This document shows positions 49,640-60,051 of a stretch of 64,000 nucleotides of DNA, one piece after another (the stretch's first letter is position 1; every line of letters begins with the position of its first letter). The stretch covers positions 25,095,013-25,159,012 of the forward strand of contig CM043968.1 in the NCBI GenBank assembly GCA_014529385.2, given 5' to 3'. A program made the translations under genes and the position numbers. Below the pieces are notes generated by a model. It saw only the letters and a list, made by a program, of their open reading frames with translations. It did no database searches and had not been told where the DNA came from. Origin of the DNA: Adiantum capillus-veneris. Its lineage: Eukaryota; Streptophyta; Polypodiopsida; Polypodiales; Pteridaceae.

Positions 49640-50382
49640 GACCCAACAAATCTTTACCTGCTCAAAACAATACAACCTTCCCATATCAAAGTCGACCAAA
49701 TTGTGCTACAAGAATTGACCTGGAAGTGCAAGCTAAATGGCTCTCCACCCAAAACTCGTTGCAATCTTACTCAAACACACATATCAACATTCAATCTCTC
49801 AACATTGTGTCCTTTAATAAACACATAAGAAATATTACAACAAATTCCATTCTGATGATAGCACATGTGGTTTGTTTGCAGGAGACAAGACTAACAAAAA
49901 CAATACCGCGTGCAATACCAGGCTTTCTACATCACCAACTTAATGCGAAAGTGGGTGTCTCGATTCTTCACAAAGAAACACTAACCCACTTTGCCAATGG
50001 GAACATCTCTCGTCCAGGAATTGAGATGCTGCATACAACTATCAAGTTCACAAACAACAAAATCATCAAGATAGTTTCCCTCTACAACTCACCTTCGACA
50101 CGATTAGCAAATTTAATAGACGTATTAAAATCATTACTTGAACAACACAATATGGAAATTCTAATCATTATCCTGGGCGACTTCAACATTGACACTAAAG
50201 TTCCTAACAGTTCATACAACCACCTCTCCTCTTTCCTGCACAAATATAACATCAGACAATTGATAAAAGATGTTACAACAATCTATGGATCCTCTTTAGA
50301 CCATATTTGGGCTACCTCGACAAATTGCAGACCTTTGACATTGCCAACCCCCATTCATTTATCACCCTGCAGGCCCATGTGA
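49636..50382 (+). pseudogene. C-terminal endonuclease/exonuclease/phosphatase (EEP) domain of the Helitron
   Basis: Frame directly following the helicase; the helicase frame and this one overlap through the linker (a frameshift near 49700), as in a former fusion. It reads LNIVSFNKHIRN (N-terminal strand with Asn), VVCLQETRL (catalytic Glu), GVSILHK, VSLYNSPS, IILGDFNID (the GDFN motif with Asp and Asn) and SSLDHIWA (Asp-His near the end). These are the landmarks of AP-endonuclease-like EEP domains such as those of non-LTR retrotransposons. The terminal SDH motif is not visible. Helitrons with such a C-terminal domain are called Helentrons and are known mainly from animals, fungi and oomycetes. 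Confidence 0.85.
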
Positions 50383-50393
50383 TCCTTTACCTT

Positions 50394-51420
50394 TTTTTTA
50401 GAATGCTAAAGTGAAGTTTCACCTTGCATAATTTTAGTAGATTTTACACACACACACACAACATATATGTTTTTTTTGCATTCTATTGTGTTAGGATACT
50501 AAAGTAAAGCTTCACCCTGCATAATTCTAATAAATTCTACACACACATATATATTAATTAGTTCTTTTTATTTCACCTTACATTTCACAACTTCACATGG
50601 CTTTACATTTTTTGCATTTTAGATTCCAATTAATGTTAACATTCAAAAAGTCTCTTTTATTACGCGGTTGCTGATCGAGTTTCCTCCTCATAAAGAAAAA
50701 AACCGGAAATATTAGCAAAAATTTTGAGATTTGCAAAATGTTTGGACGACTTTCTCACATATTTCATCCGTTTTTTGTTTACCATGGTTTGCAGCTAGCT
50801 AGTCTCGATTTTCAATAGGCTCAAGACTAAGCTGATGCAATCCTTTCCCAAACACTGATACCAGTTTAAACAATTTTATCACTTTCATATTGTTTTTGAA
50901 ATCTGTCGTGACCCTTGCACTTGTTATTTCACCTTTCATTACACATTGTGACATGTCTTGACTTCTCTTGCATTCTTTTGTTTTAGAATGTTAAAGTAAA
51001 GCTTCACCTTACATAATGCCAATAAATTTTACACACACACACACACACATATATATTGATGATTTCTTTTTATTTCACATTTCATTTCAGAGCTTCAAAT
51101 CCTTGAGTTTTTTCTATAACTTAATTCTAGTCCATATTCGAGAAAGTCTCTTTTATTAAGCGGTCATCGACCAAAGAAGCAAACCATAAATACTAGCAAA
51201 AATTTAAAATTTGCATGACTTTTGCACTATTTTCTCACATATTTCATCGATTTTTCTTCCCTTTACCATGGTTTGCAACATGCTAGTCTCAATTTTCAAT
51301 TGGCTCAAGGCTAAGCTGAGGCAATCCTTTCCCGAATACTGATTTTAGTTGAGCTCAACCTAATGATTTTATCACTTTCTTATTGTTTTAGAAAGCCACC
51401 TAACCCTTTCACTTGTTTTT
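50394..51420. repeat. X repeat: tandem units after the endonuclease gene
   Basis: The phrase ttagaatg(c/t)taaagt(g/a)aagtttcacctt..cataat...aattttacacacacaca starts near 50398, 50491 and 50984. The 50580-50960 segment is repeated at about 51080-51420 (ctcttttatta.gcggt, agcaaaaattt, accatggtttgca.c..gctagtctc, caatcctttcccgaatactga), giving a unit of about 495 bp. This may be the 3' terminal region of the Helitron, but no CTRR end with hairpin was confirmed. Confidence 0.75.
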
Positions 51421-51423
51421 TTC

Positions 51424-52200
51424 GCAAAACTCACAATTGTGAGTGATTGTATTAGAATGCCACCAAAAAATTACAAATCAACCTCATACTCACGCCGAGC
51501 CTTAAGGGCCAAATGGTTACATCATTAAATCAGATAAGTATCTACTAACGAACTATTACCAAAAGCCCAATCCTTCAGACCGCAAGGTTTGAAAGAATGG
51601 TGAGGGTCGCCCTAAGCCAATCATTTGAGCTTTGCCCTTTTCCTAAGGAAACAAACATGAAATGGACTTGCTTTCTTGCACCATCTCTGAGAAGCTAGCC
51701 ACAAAGAGGATACTATCAAAGCCAGATGTCGTCTGTAGTCTTCCTCAAGATCCGTTCTTTAATTATTATTATTATAGAAAAACTTTTATTATAGAGGATA
51801 CTATCAAAGCCAGATGTCGTCTGTAGTCTTCCTCAAGATCCGTTCTTTTATTATTATTCTTGCACCATCTCTGAGAAGCTAGCCACAAAGAGGATACTAT
51901 CAAAGCCAGATGTCGTCTGTAGTCTTCCTCAAAATCCGTTCTTTTATTATTATTATTATAATTCGTGAGTGGATTGTATTAATTATACAATAAAATTACA
52001 GAGCCAACCTCAAGCTCTGATCGAACCTTGATGTGCATAAGTTTACAAACTAGATGCTTATCGTATCGCAATGAGGTCTATCACCACAAAATGTGAAAAA
52101 ACAAATATAGGTTTTACTTATTGTCTGTGAATAACACGGCATCGATAGTGCTAGACCAATCATTCAAGTATTGCAAAGGAGAAGAAAGTTTGGACTTTTG
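51424..52200 (-). mobile_element. U repeat copy 4 with terminal hairpin and local triplication
   Basis: It begins with CTCACAATTGTGAG (51430-51443) next to gttttgcgaaaaaaacaag on the minus strand, a plausible retroposon 3' end. Inside, aggatactatcaaagccaga...gatccgttctt is repeated three times (near 51706, 51796 and 51891), each followed by a TTA-rich stretch; copies 1 and 2 of U have it once. Confidence 0.6.
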
Positions 52201-52206
52201 TGTACG

Positions 52207-53080
52207 TGAATGTTTACTTTGTTAATTTTGTAGTTGTAATAAGGCCCAACCCATTAGAGGAAGCTTTTCGCATTCTTGAAAAGGCCACCAATGATCATCA
52301 CCTCTTTAGAATCTTGCTTCAAATAATCATTGTACTAGAGAACAAATGACTCCAAGGGCCTACAATCAACAATCAGGAATACAAAATATAAGCATCTCCC
52401 TAACTATGCCCTGTAACAAGACACTTGCTAGACAACAAAGAGGAAATGTATTTGAATACATAACGATTTGACACAACTTAGCCTTGCATAAAAGAAATAT
52501 GTCAACTTGTGGCACCCAGGGTCCATACAAAAGTACATTCCTTGATCAATTCCTCTTTTGTTTTTTTTTGTTTGGTAAATCTCACAATAAGAGAACCCAT
52601 TACATCAGCACCATACTCATGAATCCGAGCCATGACCACATATATTCCATTGAAGGGAACGGAATTGAAAGCTTGTCGATCTTCTTATGTACTCAAGTGG
52701 TTAGGTTCTACTACTATCACCATGTTTGGAAGGCCAAAAATGACCGTGTGTTTGCCTAGGATCTGCCTAGGATCTGTCACGAGCTAGCCATGCAAAGATC
52801 ATCTAAGCTAGCAAGATTATTATCCAGAGGATTGGAAAAAACAGAACCTCTGGGGAATGGAAGTGGATAACTCTTAGTGATCAATTCCTCTTTTCAAGTG
52901 GCAAGAAAAAAACACACTTCATTGCTTGAAGCACAATTGCTACCTCTTTCTAAGTCAATCACCCTTTATAAAGAGACAAAAGAATTGTTTCTTTTTCTTT
53001 TAAAAATCAATTGACTCTTTATAAATTCACAAACGAATAAACACATTTTAAAAACAATCATATCATTTTTGTTTTTGCAT
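52207..53080. repeat. dispersed repeat V, copy 2, with LINE-like C-terminal code
   Basis: Matches 34848-35750 without the 63-bp duplication. The plus-strand frame 52484-52759 ends FYYYHHVWKAKNDRVFA, the clearer version of the LINE-like W..WKA.N...F motif seen in copy 1. Confidence 0.6.
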
Positions 53081-53416
53081 TGATGTATCATCGGTGCTTA
53101 AGAGATAAGATTGCAACCTTACTCACACCCTATTGGGTGAGCTGTAAATCTTTTGTTCTCTTTTTAATATTTATACATTCCCACATGCTTACTGCGGTTA
53201 AAATCAAAATAAAAGGGCTAATAAAAAAAGAAATTGATTTTTCACTTGTAATTAGAATCTTGTTATTACAATTTTAAGGGCGATCAAGACTAAATTGGGA
53301 AGTCTTGAATGCAAATATAGGGACCCTCCTTTAAAATGGGTAGTCTGTACAAAGGGCTCAATGTAAGGAAATGTACTCCAATGTACATTCTTGTTTTATA
53401 TTTACAATACAAAGAA

Positions 53417-53418
<2 letters not shown>

Positions 53419-53467
<49 letters not shown>

Positions 53468-53504
53468 GGCACATCTCTTGGTAATATCTACATAATTAAC
53501 ATGC

Positions 53505-53555
<51 letters not shown>
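53419..53555. repeat. two (GA)n tracts downstream of the J8-like gene
   Basis: GA at 53419-53463 and 53511-53555. The second begins 9 bases past the stop codon, so it would lie in the 3' UTR as a CT tract. Confidence 0.95.
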
Positions 53556-53557
<2 letters not shown>

Positions 53558-53563
53558 CCCCTC

Positions 53564-55012
53564 TTACAAAGCATGATTGATGTGGTTGGAGTAATCCATG
53601 GTGCCAGCACCTTCCCAGCCCATCCACTCTTCCCACTCCTCCCAATCCTCATCATACACTCCCATCATGGACTCTCCCACAAAAGGCTCCATAGCTATGG
53701 CCTCCGCATTTCCTTGTAGGCAATTCATTATGACCTACACAAAATCAACATATACAGTGTTAGAAAAAAACCGGGGTCTAGTGTATTTAACCGGTTGAAA
53801 TTATAAAATCCCGATTAGATTTTATAAGCTTGCCTTTTAAGAAAACCAGTAAATTTACACAAGTTTTAGTGTAATTACCGGCGAAAGCTTCAAATTTTGA
53901 CCTGAAAACCGGGAGAATTTCAAGTTTCCCCTTATTTTGATCGGTTAGAAAAAATGTATTTTTCTAGCCCTGAGCATATGTAGTCAACGATCTAACAACA
54001 TCAAATTAGCCCCCACATCATTACAACATGTGCAAACACCAAACAAGTTTCTGTTGCTAACGTATAATGAAAGTTATACGATAGAAATCGTTACAACACC
54101 TTATATGCATCAACCATGAGCTATGTATATGACTCACCTTATTCATGAGCATTACCTCCCTCATTGAGGAGGTCATCTACAATATATGTAGTGATCACAT
54201 GGGCTCAACAAAAGGATATTTTTAATCCCAAGATGGAAATTATTGGAGGACATCGTACGACAGCTTAGGCATCAAGTATGAGTTGTCTATGACTCCCCGT
54301 ATGGGTCACCTCCAATACATGTACCGATCACGTGGGTTCAACAGAAGGATATTTTTAATTTCAACTCACCTCCAATACATGTACCGATCACGTGGGTTCA
54401 ATAGAAGGATATTTTCAATAACTTTCTTTACAGAGGAGTATCATTTTAGGATCTTCCAAGGAAAAAATTACCGACAACTTGAATAGGAAAAGGATGTGGT
54501 ATAATCATGGAAAATTCAGAGATAATAAATACCCCTTGAATGCAAATAGTATAGTAGTTCTACATAGAGAGATCAATCAAAGACTCTTGAATCATTATCC
54601 AAATTTAATCTACCAAATAGATTGGTTTTACCTCATAGGCATTGTTGATTTGCATGAAATTGGTAGTGCAAGTGTCTCCTTTGCAGACATCCGGATGGAA
54701 CTGCATAAGAAAATGCAGTCAAATTGTGCCAACACAAAAAGCAACAAACATCTCGATTCTAATCAACCAATCATGTCTTGATTAAGAGGGCAGCAATCTG
54801 CAAAGACTAAATTAAACCTGCAATGCCAATTTTCTGTAAGCCTTCTTAATGTCCTGCTCCAAAGCGCCCTGCCACCGCGGGCCTAATCTTTGAAGGGCAA
54901 CGGAAGTGCTGCCAGGCATGTGATAACTAGCTCGAGGAAGAAAGTGATCACTGCGCTGATGGGTCTTTCGAGGCTCTGGGGTGATTTTGAGAGAACAACC
55001 GAATCTGCTCAT
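53564..55012 (-). CDS. J-domain protein resembling chloroplast DnaJ 8, three exons
   Basis: Exons on the minus strand: 55012-54818, 54700-54632 and 53734-53564. Introns (54817-54701 and 54631-53735) are GT-AG and all junctions are phase 0, giving 144 residues. The first exon ends DIKKAYRKLALQ (J-domain helix II). The second opens FHPDVCKGD (the HPD motif that stimulates Hsp70 ATPase) and ends NFMQINNAYE (helix III). The third reads VYDEDWEEWEEWMGWEGAGT then DYSNHI, the characteristic tail of plant DnaJ 8 proteins. Arabidopsis J8 is a similar size. Helix I (SVALQRLGP) is unusually divergent and the N-terminus is short for a transit peptide, so an upstream exon or a start error is possible. It would act as an Hsp70 co-chaperone in the chloroplast. 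(GA)n lies immediately after the stop. Confidence 0.85.
53770..53890 (-). repeat. T repeat, inverted partial copy in J8 intron 2
   Basis: The minus strand reads attacactaaaacttgtgtaa...ggttttcttaaaaggcaagctt...aatcgggattttat...caaccggttaaa, matching 40413-40500 and 40757-40840. Confidence 0.75.
54306..54420. repeat. 60-bp tandem duplication in J8 intron 2
   Basis: The unit tcacctccaatacatgtacc...gaaggatattttt starts at 54306 and 54366, two copies. A weaker relative lies just upstream (atcacatgggctcaacaaaaggatatttttaat, about 54193). Confidence 0.85.
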
Positions 55013-55099
55013 CAAACTGACGACCAATTTGTTGGGTTAAAACCCCTAGCTGCGATTAATCTTGGGCATGCCATCGTTAGGAAATCATTGAGCTAGGGG

Positions 55100-55265
55100 A
55101 GAATTGTGTGTGTGTGTGTGTGTGTGAGAGAGAGTGAGAGAGAGAGAGAGAGAGAGAGCGCTTGCCCAATTTGCTACAATTCTTGTATGATGAAGATGAC
55201 AAAAACACGACTCAATTCTGCTTGAAGCCGATCTCATCACTTTTTATGTAAATGGTAGGGCGCGC

Positions 55266-55350
<85 letters not shown>
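55100..55350. repeat. two (GT)n(GA)n compound microsatellites upstream of the J8-like gene
   Basis: GT 55106-55125 then GA to 55158; GT 55269-55292 then GA to 55350. Both lie within 350 bp of the proposed start, in the likely promoter/5' UTR zone. Confidence 0.95.
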
Positions 55351-55355
<5 letters not shown>

Positions 55356-57645
55356 TAGTTTTTTACTCAAATGCTAAGTAGGAAAGTCGGGTACATGCTT
55401 TATCCATCCTATCCATCCAAAAATGGTAGACCCAGTCATCAACAGATCTTATCAAGCACAAGTCGATTTGTCACTCATAATTCATCTACACCTACATCTA
55501 CTTCTACTTCTACATCTACATCTTTCTTCAAACTCTCATGAGGCTATAGAGACGGTTATTGGTAGGCCTCTCGCACCCAAAAAACAAGGTCGTCTACAGT
55601 AGAAGAAAGCACTCCCTTTGATTACCATAAGTAAGTGGGAATGTAATTAGGAGAAACCAAAAAATTTACAAATGTTACCCAACGGATTGTGTCTGGTTAG
55701 CAAAGTTAGCTAAGAACTTAGACTCACAAAACTGGTTCATGATAGGGGCTCCATATACAAAGGGGTATTTGACACTCTTAAACATCACCAAGAGTTCTAA
55801 GGAACATTGCCTTTGATTGATTGAACTTTCTCTACACTAATGATTGGGTTCAATCGTTTGTCCTTGTTTTCCATGTAAGGCTTGTTGATTCTCTTTCATC
55901 TTGTGCAGGTTGCAAGCCTCTAAAGAATGAAAGAGAAACAATACAATAAAATACGCTAGGAAGGCTTATTAGACTTCTCAAAATACAGACTTCTCAAGAA
56001 ACAATATTGAAGAATAAAAACATCAGAACACAAGCATTGAAACCACGAAGCGATGCTTGTGAAGCTTATATAATACATCAAATACAAAGGAGAAAAATGC
56101 AAAACTCTACTGCAAAACTGGGTGTCATGGTGGCTATTTAAGTTCTATCGAGCTCCCTCTCTCCCACCTCCTTCCCTTCCTCTATATTACAAATTTCCAA
56201 GAGCTCCCAAGGGGCCCATCCCATTGGACAATGGCCTCACAAAGGGAATCCAAAGTCAGAGAAGGCTGAGGACTGGGTGACAAGGTGCAAGCATGGCAGA
56301 GGACAAGGTGCAGTCATGGAGTTGGCGGCAACGGCAATGGTCATCACAATAAAATCCATATAAAAGCTTATGCATCGCATAGGCTTTCAAAGCTCGACGA
56401 TTACATGGCGAAGAAACCTCAAGCTTAAAATTGGAGCTTATTCTGAGCAGTGAGCGATATCATGCAACGGCTATGAGCTAACATGAAGGCATAATAACGA
56501 TGGAGCATGGCTCAAGTTGTAATTGTTGCTTGTTGCAGAGGTAGATTATGACCATAGAAGCTCGAACACAACGCCAAAAAATTTGATTTTGTTTGACAAA
56601 TTCTTTAAGAACGTGCTGAGTGGCTATGGCATGCAACAGAGATGTGCAATGCCATGGAAGTTTTTTTATACTTGTGCAATATAAGCCATCGAGGCACAAG
56701 CAAAGCTTGTGAAAATTACCATAGGAATTTTGCTTTGGAAAAATACAATGTGAGCAAAGAGCAAAGACCAGTTCGAAGACCACAATCAATGAAGGCTTGT
56801 CCAAGAAACGACCTCAATAAGAGTGCTCTCGGCAAGGTGGTCTCAAATGGAATCTCAAGCATGGCTAAGCTAAAACACGGGTTTGGTAAGGCCATAAAAA
56901 AGCCACCACGAGCAGGAATTTGAGCTCATTACCCCAATCACGACGTGATTTTGCATGGTGAAGCAAGGCTTCTACACATGTGAGGCATCCTGCATAGGCA
57001 AACTACACAACATGGGGACACAAATTCCGATGCCAAGGGCAATGATTCAAGCAAGTCAATAATAAGCAAGTTAAATTAAAATTTTACACTTTTAAGTTTA
57101 TTAAATCTTGTAGAATTTTCCACAAAGCCAACTTTGCAAGTAAAATTTTATTTTCTCAAGAAAGGTTTTGAAATTTTGATAGCTAAGTTTCTTTAGCTAT
57201 CTCCTTTCAACATTGGGCAATCTAAGGTACTTTTATGATTCCAATAAAAGGTACAATTTGACAAGTTCCATTATCTGTGAATAATCAACAAGGTCAATCC
57301 TATTTTTCCATGACATGTGCATGTTGGCAGAAGCACCTATTAGCTACTATGAACACAAAGGCTCCATCATGTTTTATCCTTTCGATGCATTTATGTGAAG
57401 CAAGGCTTCAATTTTAGGCATATTGCATAGAGGATTCAAAAGTTTGGAGTATGTTATCAGCATATGAGCTTAGGGGGACTTTGCAACGTGTCTAAATGAA
57501 ATTTTACTTGGTGTCAACATACATGGTACATAAGACATCTCTCAATCTATGAGCATGCATAGCTATGAGCCTAATTCAAGCAAGGACAACAAAATCAAAC
57601 TAAAATTCACTCTCAAGCAAGCCTTTACTTTTGAATTTCAAGCTC
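55351..57645. other. no gene recognised
   Basis: ORFs at 56478-56804 (minus) and 56642-56923 (plus) have no recognisable domain. A short run of (ctacat/cttcta)n hexamers lies at 55490-55520. The phrase (a)agcaaggctt recurs here (56963, 57401) and later (58027, 61040). Confidence 0.5.
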
Positions 57646-57646
57646 G

Positions 57647-57881
57647 GGGGGTCACTATGTATAGATTGTGTATATCACGTGCATTCGATGACTATTTGTA
57701 GAACTCCTTATATGTGAATTGTAGACAAATAAGATACACCCTTTTCCTATTCAAATTTGTAAAAATTTTTCCCAATTCCATTTTATGGGATCCTTCTGTA
57801 TATGAAAATGTGAGGAAAAAAATTTTAATAACTCCTTTTGCTGCACTCACGTGATAGTCACATAATAACTAAGTGACCCCC
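57647..57881. mobile_element. MITE, copy 1 (235 bp)
   Basis: Bounded by inverted ends GGGGGTCACT (57647) and AGTGACCCCC (57872-57881). The interior is AT-rich and non-coding and matches 59541-59776 throughout (actatgtata, gactattt, ctgcactcacgtgata). No clear target duplication, so the superfamily is unassigned. Confidence 0.7.
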
Positions 57882-58048
57882 TAGAGATTTCAAAACAACT
57901 TACTACAAAGAGGCAACATGGTTAGAGAATTTCAAGTTCTTCTTGTTTTTCTTTGTTTTAACTATTAATTTGGAAAAGATATTTTGCTTTGCAAAGCAAA
58001 GTGCTTTAAGGGATAGAACGAGAAACAAGGCTTCTACCCCATGCCAAA

Positions 58049-59006
58049 TGTTGACCGCTGGGTCAACAACATGACATAACTCAAGTTTCGTATCAAAGTC
58101 TTATCTTTTGCGAGTTATGAAATGCTACGGATTGTGGCTATAAACATCATTTGTAATGAGTAGTTATTCTAGTTTCGGAAGTCGGGGTGCAATGGCACTT
58201 CCAGATTGTAAATACAAAGCCATTTGACCCTTTCAACCCCATTTTTGGTTAAACCTAAGGTAGCCTTAGTATATAAGGTACCTAGGTCATTTTGTAAAAG
58301 AGGACTTTTATCATAATCAAAACTTTAGCGCTGCCGTCTACTGTGTGTGAGAGAGAAAGAGAGAGAGCGTGAGCTTCATTCTCTCGCTACGCCCGGCTCG
58401 CTCAACGCATTGGAGATCCGACTACACCATTGTTGTAGGCTCTAGGAGAGCTACGCGACAACGCCAAGCATTCCACGCAAGACGAAGCGCACACGCCGAC
58501 GTATCTATGAGATATTTGTGGCCGTAAGTGTATCAAACAATGTCTGTTTTCTGCTTGCTAGTAGTCTATAGAATCGTGGCGACATAAGCTACGCATAGGT
58601 ACTCATAAATTTTAGTTTCGGACACTTTCAAAATTCAGCTCTGTCATCCTACGCGTTTTTCGCATATGGGTTTAGAGTGAGGGTTTTGAGTGTAGAAGCT
58701 TAGGGACAGGTGTATCCTAGTGAGGGGATGGTGTTCCTTAAGTTTCGTATGAATCTGGCATGATTAGGTGAGTTACCTTCCGTATGTGTGTATGTGGCTA
58801 GGTGGTGTAGTTGAGTGCAGTGAGGTTCTTGATTGTGGTTTAGTTGGCCTTCCTCAGTGTTGTATGTGTAGGATGGTCTCAGCCTGACAAGCTTAAGAGA
58901 TTTCCTCCGTGTGCCTATCGTGTCATATGTGTCCTCGATTGACATTATGTTGATCTAGGTAGTGTTTGCATGCACTTCATGGGTGTGTGAGTCTTCCTGT
59001 CCAACA
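58049..59006 (+). mobile_element. solo LTR of a gypsy-type element (958 bp)
   Basis: Begins TGTTGACC and ends GTCCAACA, with flanking ccaaa (58044-58048) and ccaag (59007-59011) as an imperfect 5-bp target duplication. The 3' end is the same as that of the LTR at 2745. Inside are a TATA box (agtatataagg, about 58267) and a CG-rich R/U5 part with a gagagctacgcg phrase. It also contains a half-copy of the catcctacgcg palindrome at about 58647. No PBS follows, so the body was lost by LTR recombination. Confidence 0.6.
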
Positions 59007-59479
59007 CCAAGATATTGCTCATTGATAGGATCAAGGGAAATGGTAGACAGGTTTGGGGCATTGAAAATATGTGATATGAGCTCATATTTTACGTATGGCA
59101 ATGTCGAATTGTGATGTGTCTATGCCAGTATACATCGTGCAAGGCACATACAATATTGACTCAAACTATCATTGAAGCCAAGAGTAAGGTGGAGTTAATT
59201 CCACTCAGTCATTGTTACACTTCCATTATAACACCAACTACTTCTTCAAGTACATCATTATCCGTCTACTGATCACGATGGATTCAACTCCATGTGATCT
59301 CCATATGCACTAGAATTGCACGATTCTTAAAGACAAGAAAAAATCTTATTTGTTTCCAATGATGTTTATTGATGTTTCTTCTATTGATGTTGTTGCAGGG
59401 GCTACTCATATAGTTGTAATCTTCTACTCAATAGCAATTGAGGCTTACATATATTTGCTTCTGTTTGTTGCATACGAGA
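59007..59479. other. no gene recognised
   Basis: AT-rich sequence between the solo LTR and the poly-G tract. A short plus-strand frame reads into the G tract and is low-complexity. Confidence 0.5.
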
Positions 59480-59483
59480 GGGG

Positions 59484-59518
<35 letters not shown>

Positions 59519-59545
59519 GGGGGGGGGGGGGGGGGGGGGGGGGGG
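59480..59545. repeat. poly-G tract, about 65 bases, adjoining MITE copy 2
   Basis: Nearly pure G with a single T at about 59518. Its right end is the GGGGG of the MITE's inverted end. Confidence 0.95.
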
Positions 59546-59776
59546 ACACTATGTATAAATTATGTATATCATGTGAAGTCGAGGACTATTTATAAAATTC
59601 CTTATTCTGTGAATTTTTGAAAAGTAAAATATATCCTTTTTCTATTCAATCTGTCATTTTTTTTTTCAAATTTTACTTTATGATACCCTTTTGTATGTAA
59701 AAATGTGGGAAAAATAAAAGTTAATAACCCCTTCTACTGCACTCACGTGATACTCACATTGTTATTAAGCGACCCC
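59541..59776. mobile_element. MITE, copy 2 (236 bp)
   Basis: Second copy of the MITE, with ends GGGGGACACT and AGCGACCCC. Its left end merges into the poly-G tract at 59480-59545. Confidence 0.65.
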
Positions 59777-60011
59777 TCTGAGGTTGCATATGATTGTTGT
59801 CATGCCAAGGGCAATGTCCGGTGGTCAAGGACCAAGCCCAAGGGGCCGGCTGCAAGTGTGGATAGGGAATGAGGCCCAAGGGGGCTATTTTAATGGGAGG
59901 TTCATTCCAGGAAATTCCACCAAGGGCCTCACACTGGTATCAAAGCTCAGGGAGGGAAAAGGCTATGGAGGAGGGGGGAGACAGGTTGCATGGCATTGCA
60001 TGTTGTAGTGT

Positions 60012-60051
<40 letters not shown>

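Noticed and set aside
57651-57881. MITE pair as CACTA element because of the cactatg near the left end
   Set aside because: The inverted ends begin with GGGGG outside CACT, and the right end lacks TAGTG; no 3-bp target duplication seen.
59350-59620. Glycine-rich ORFs
   Set aside because: Translation of a poly-G tract.
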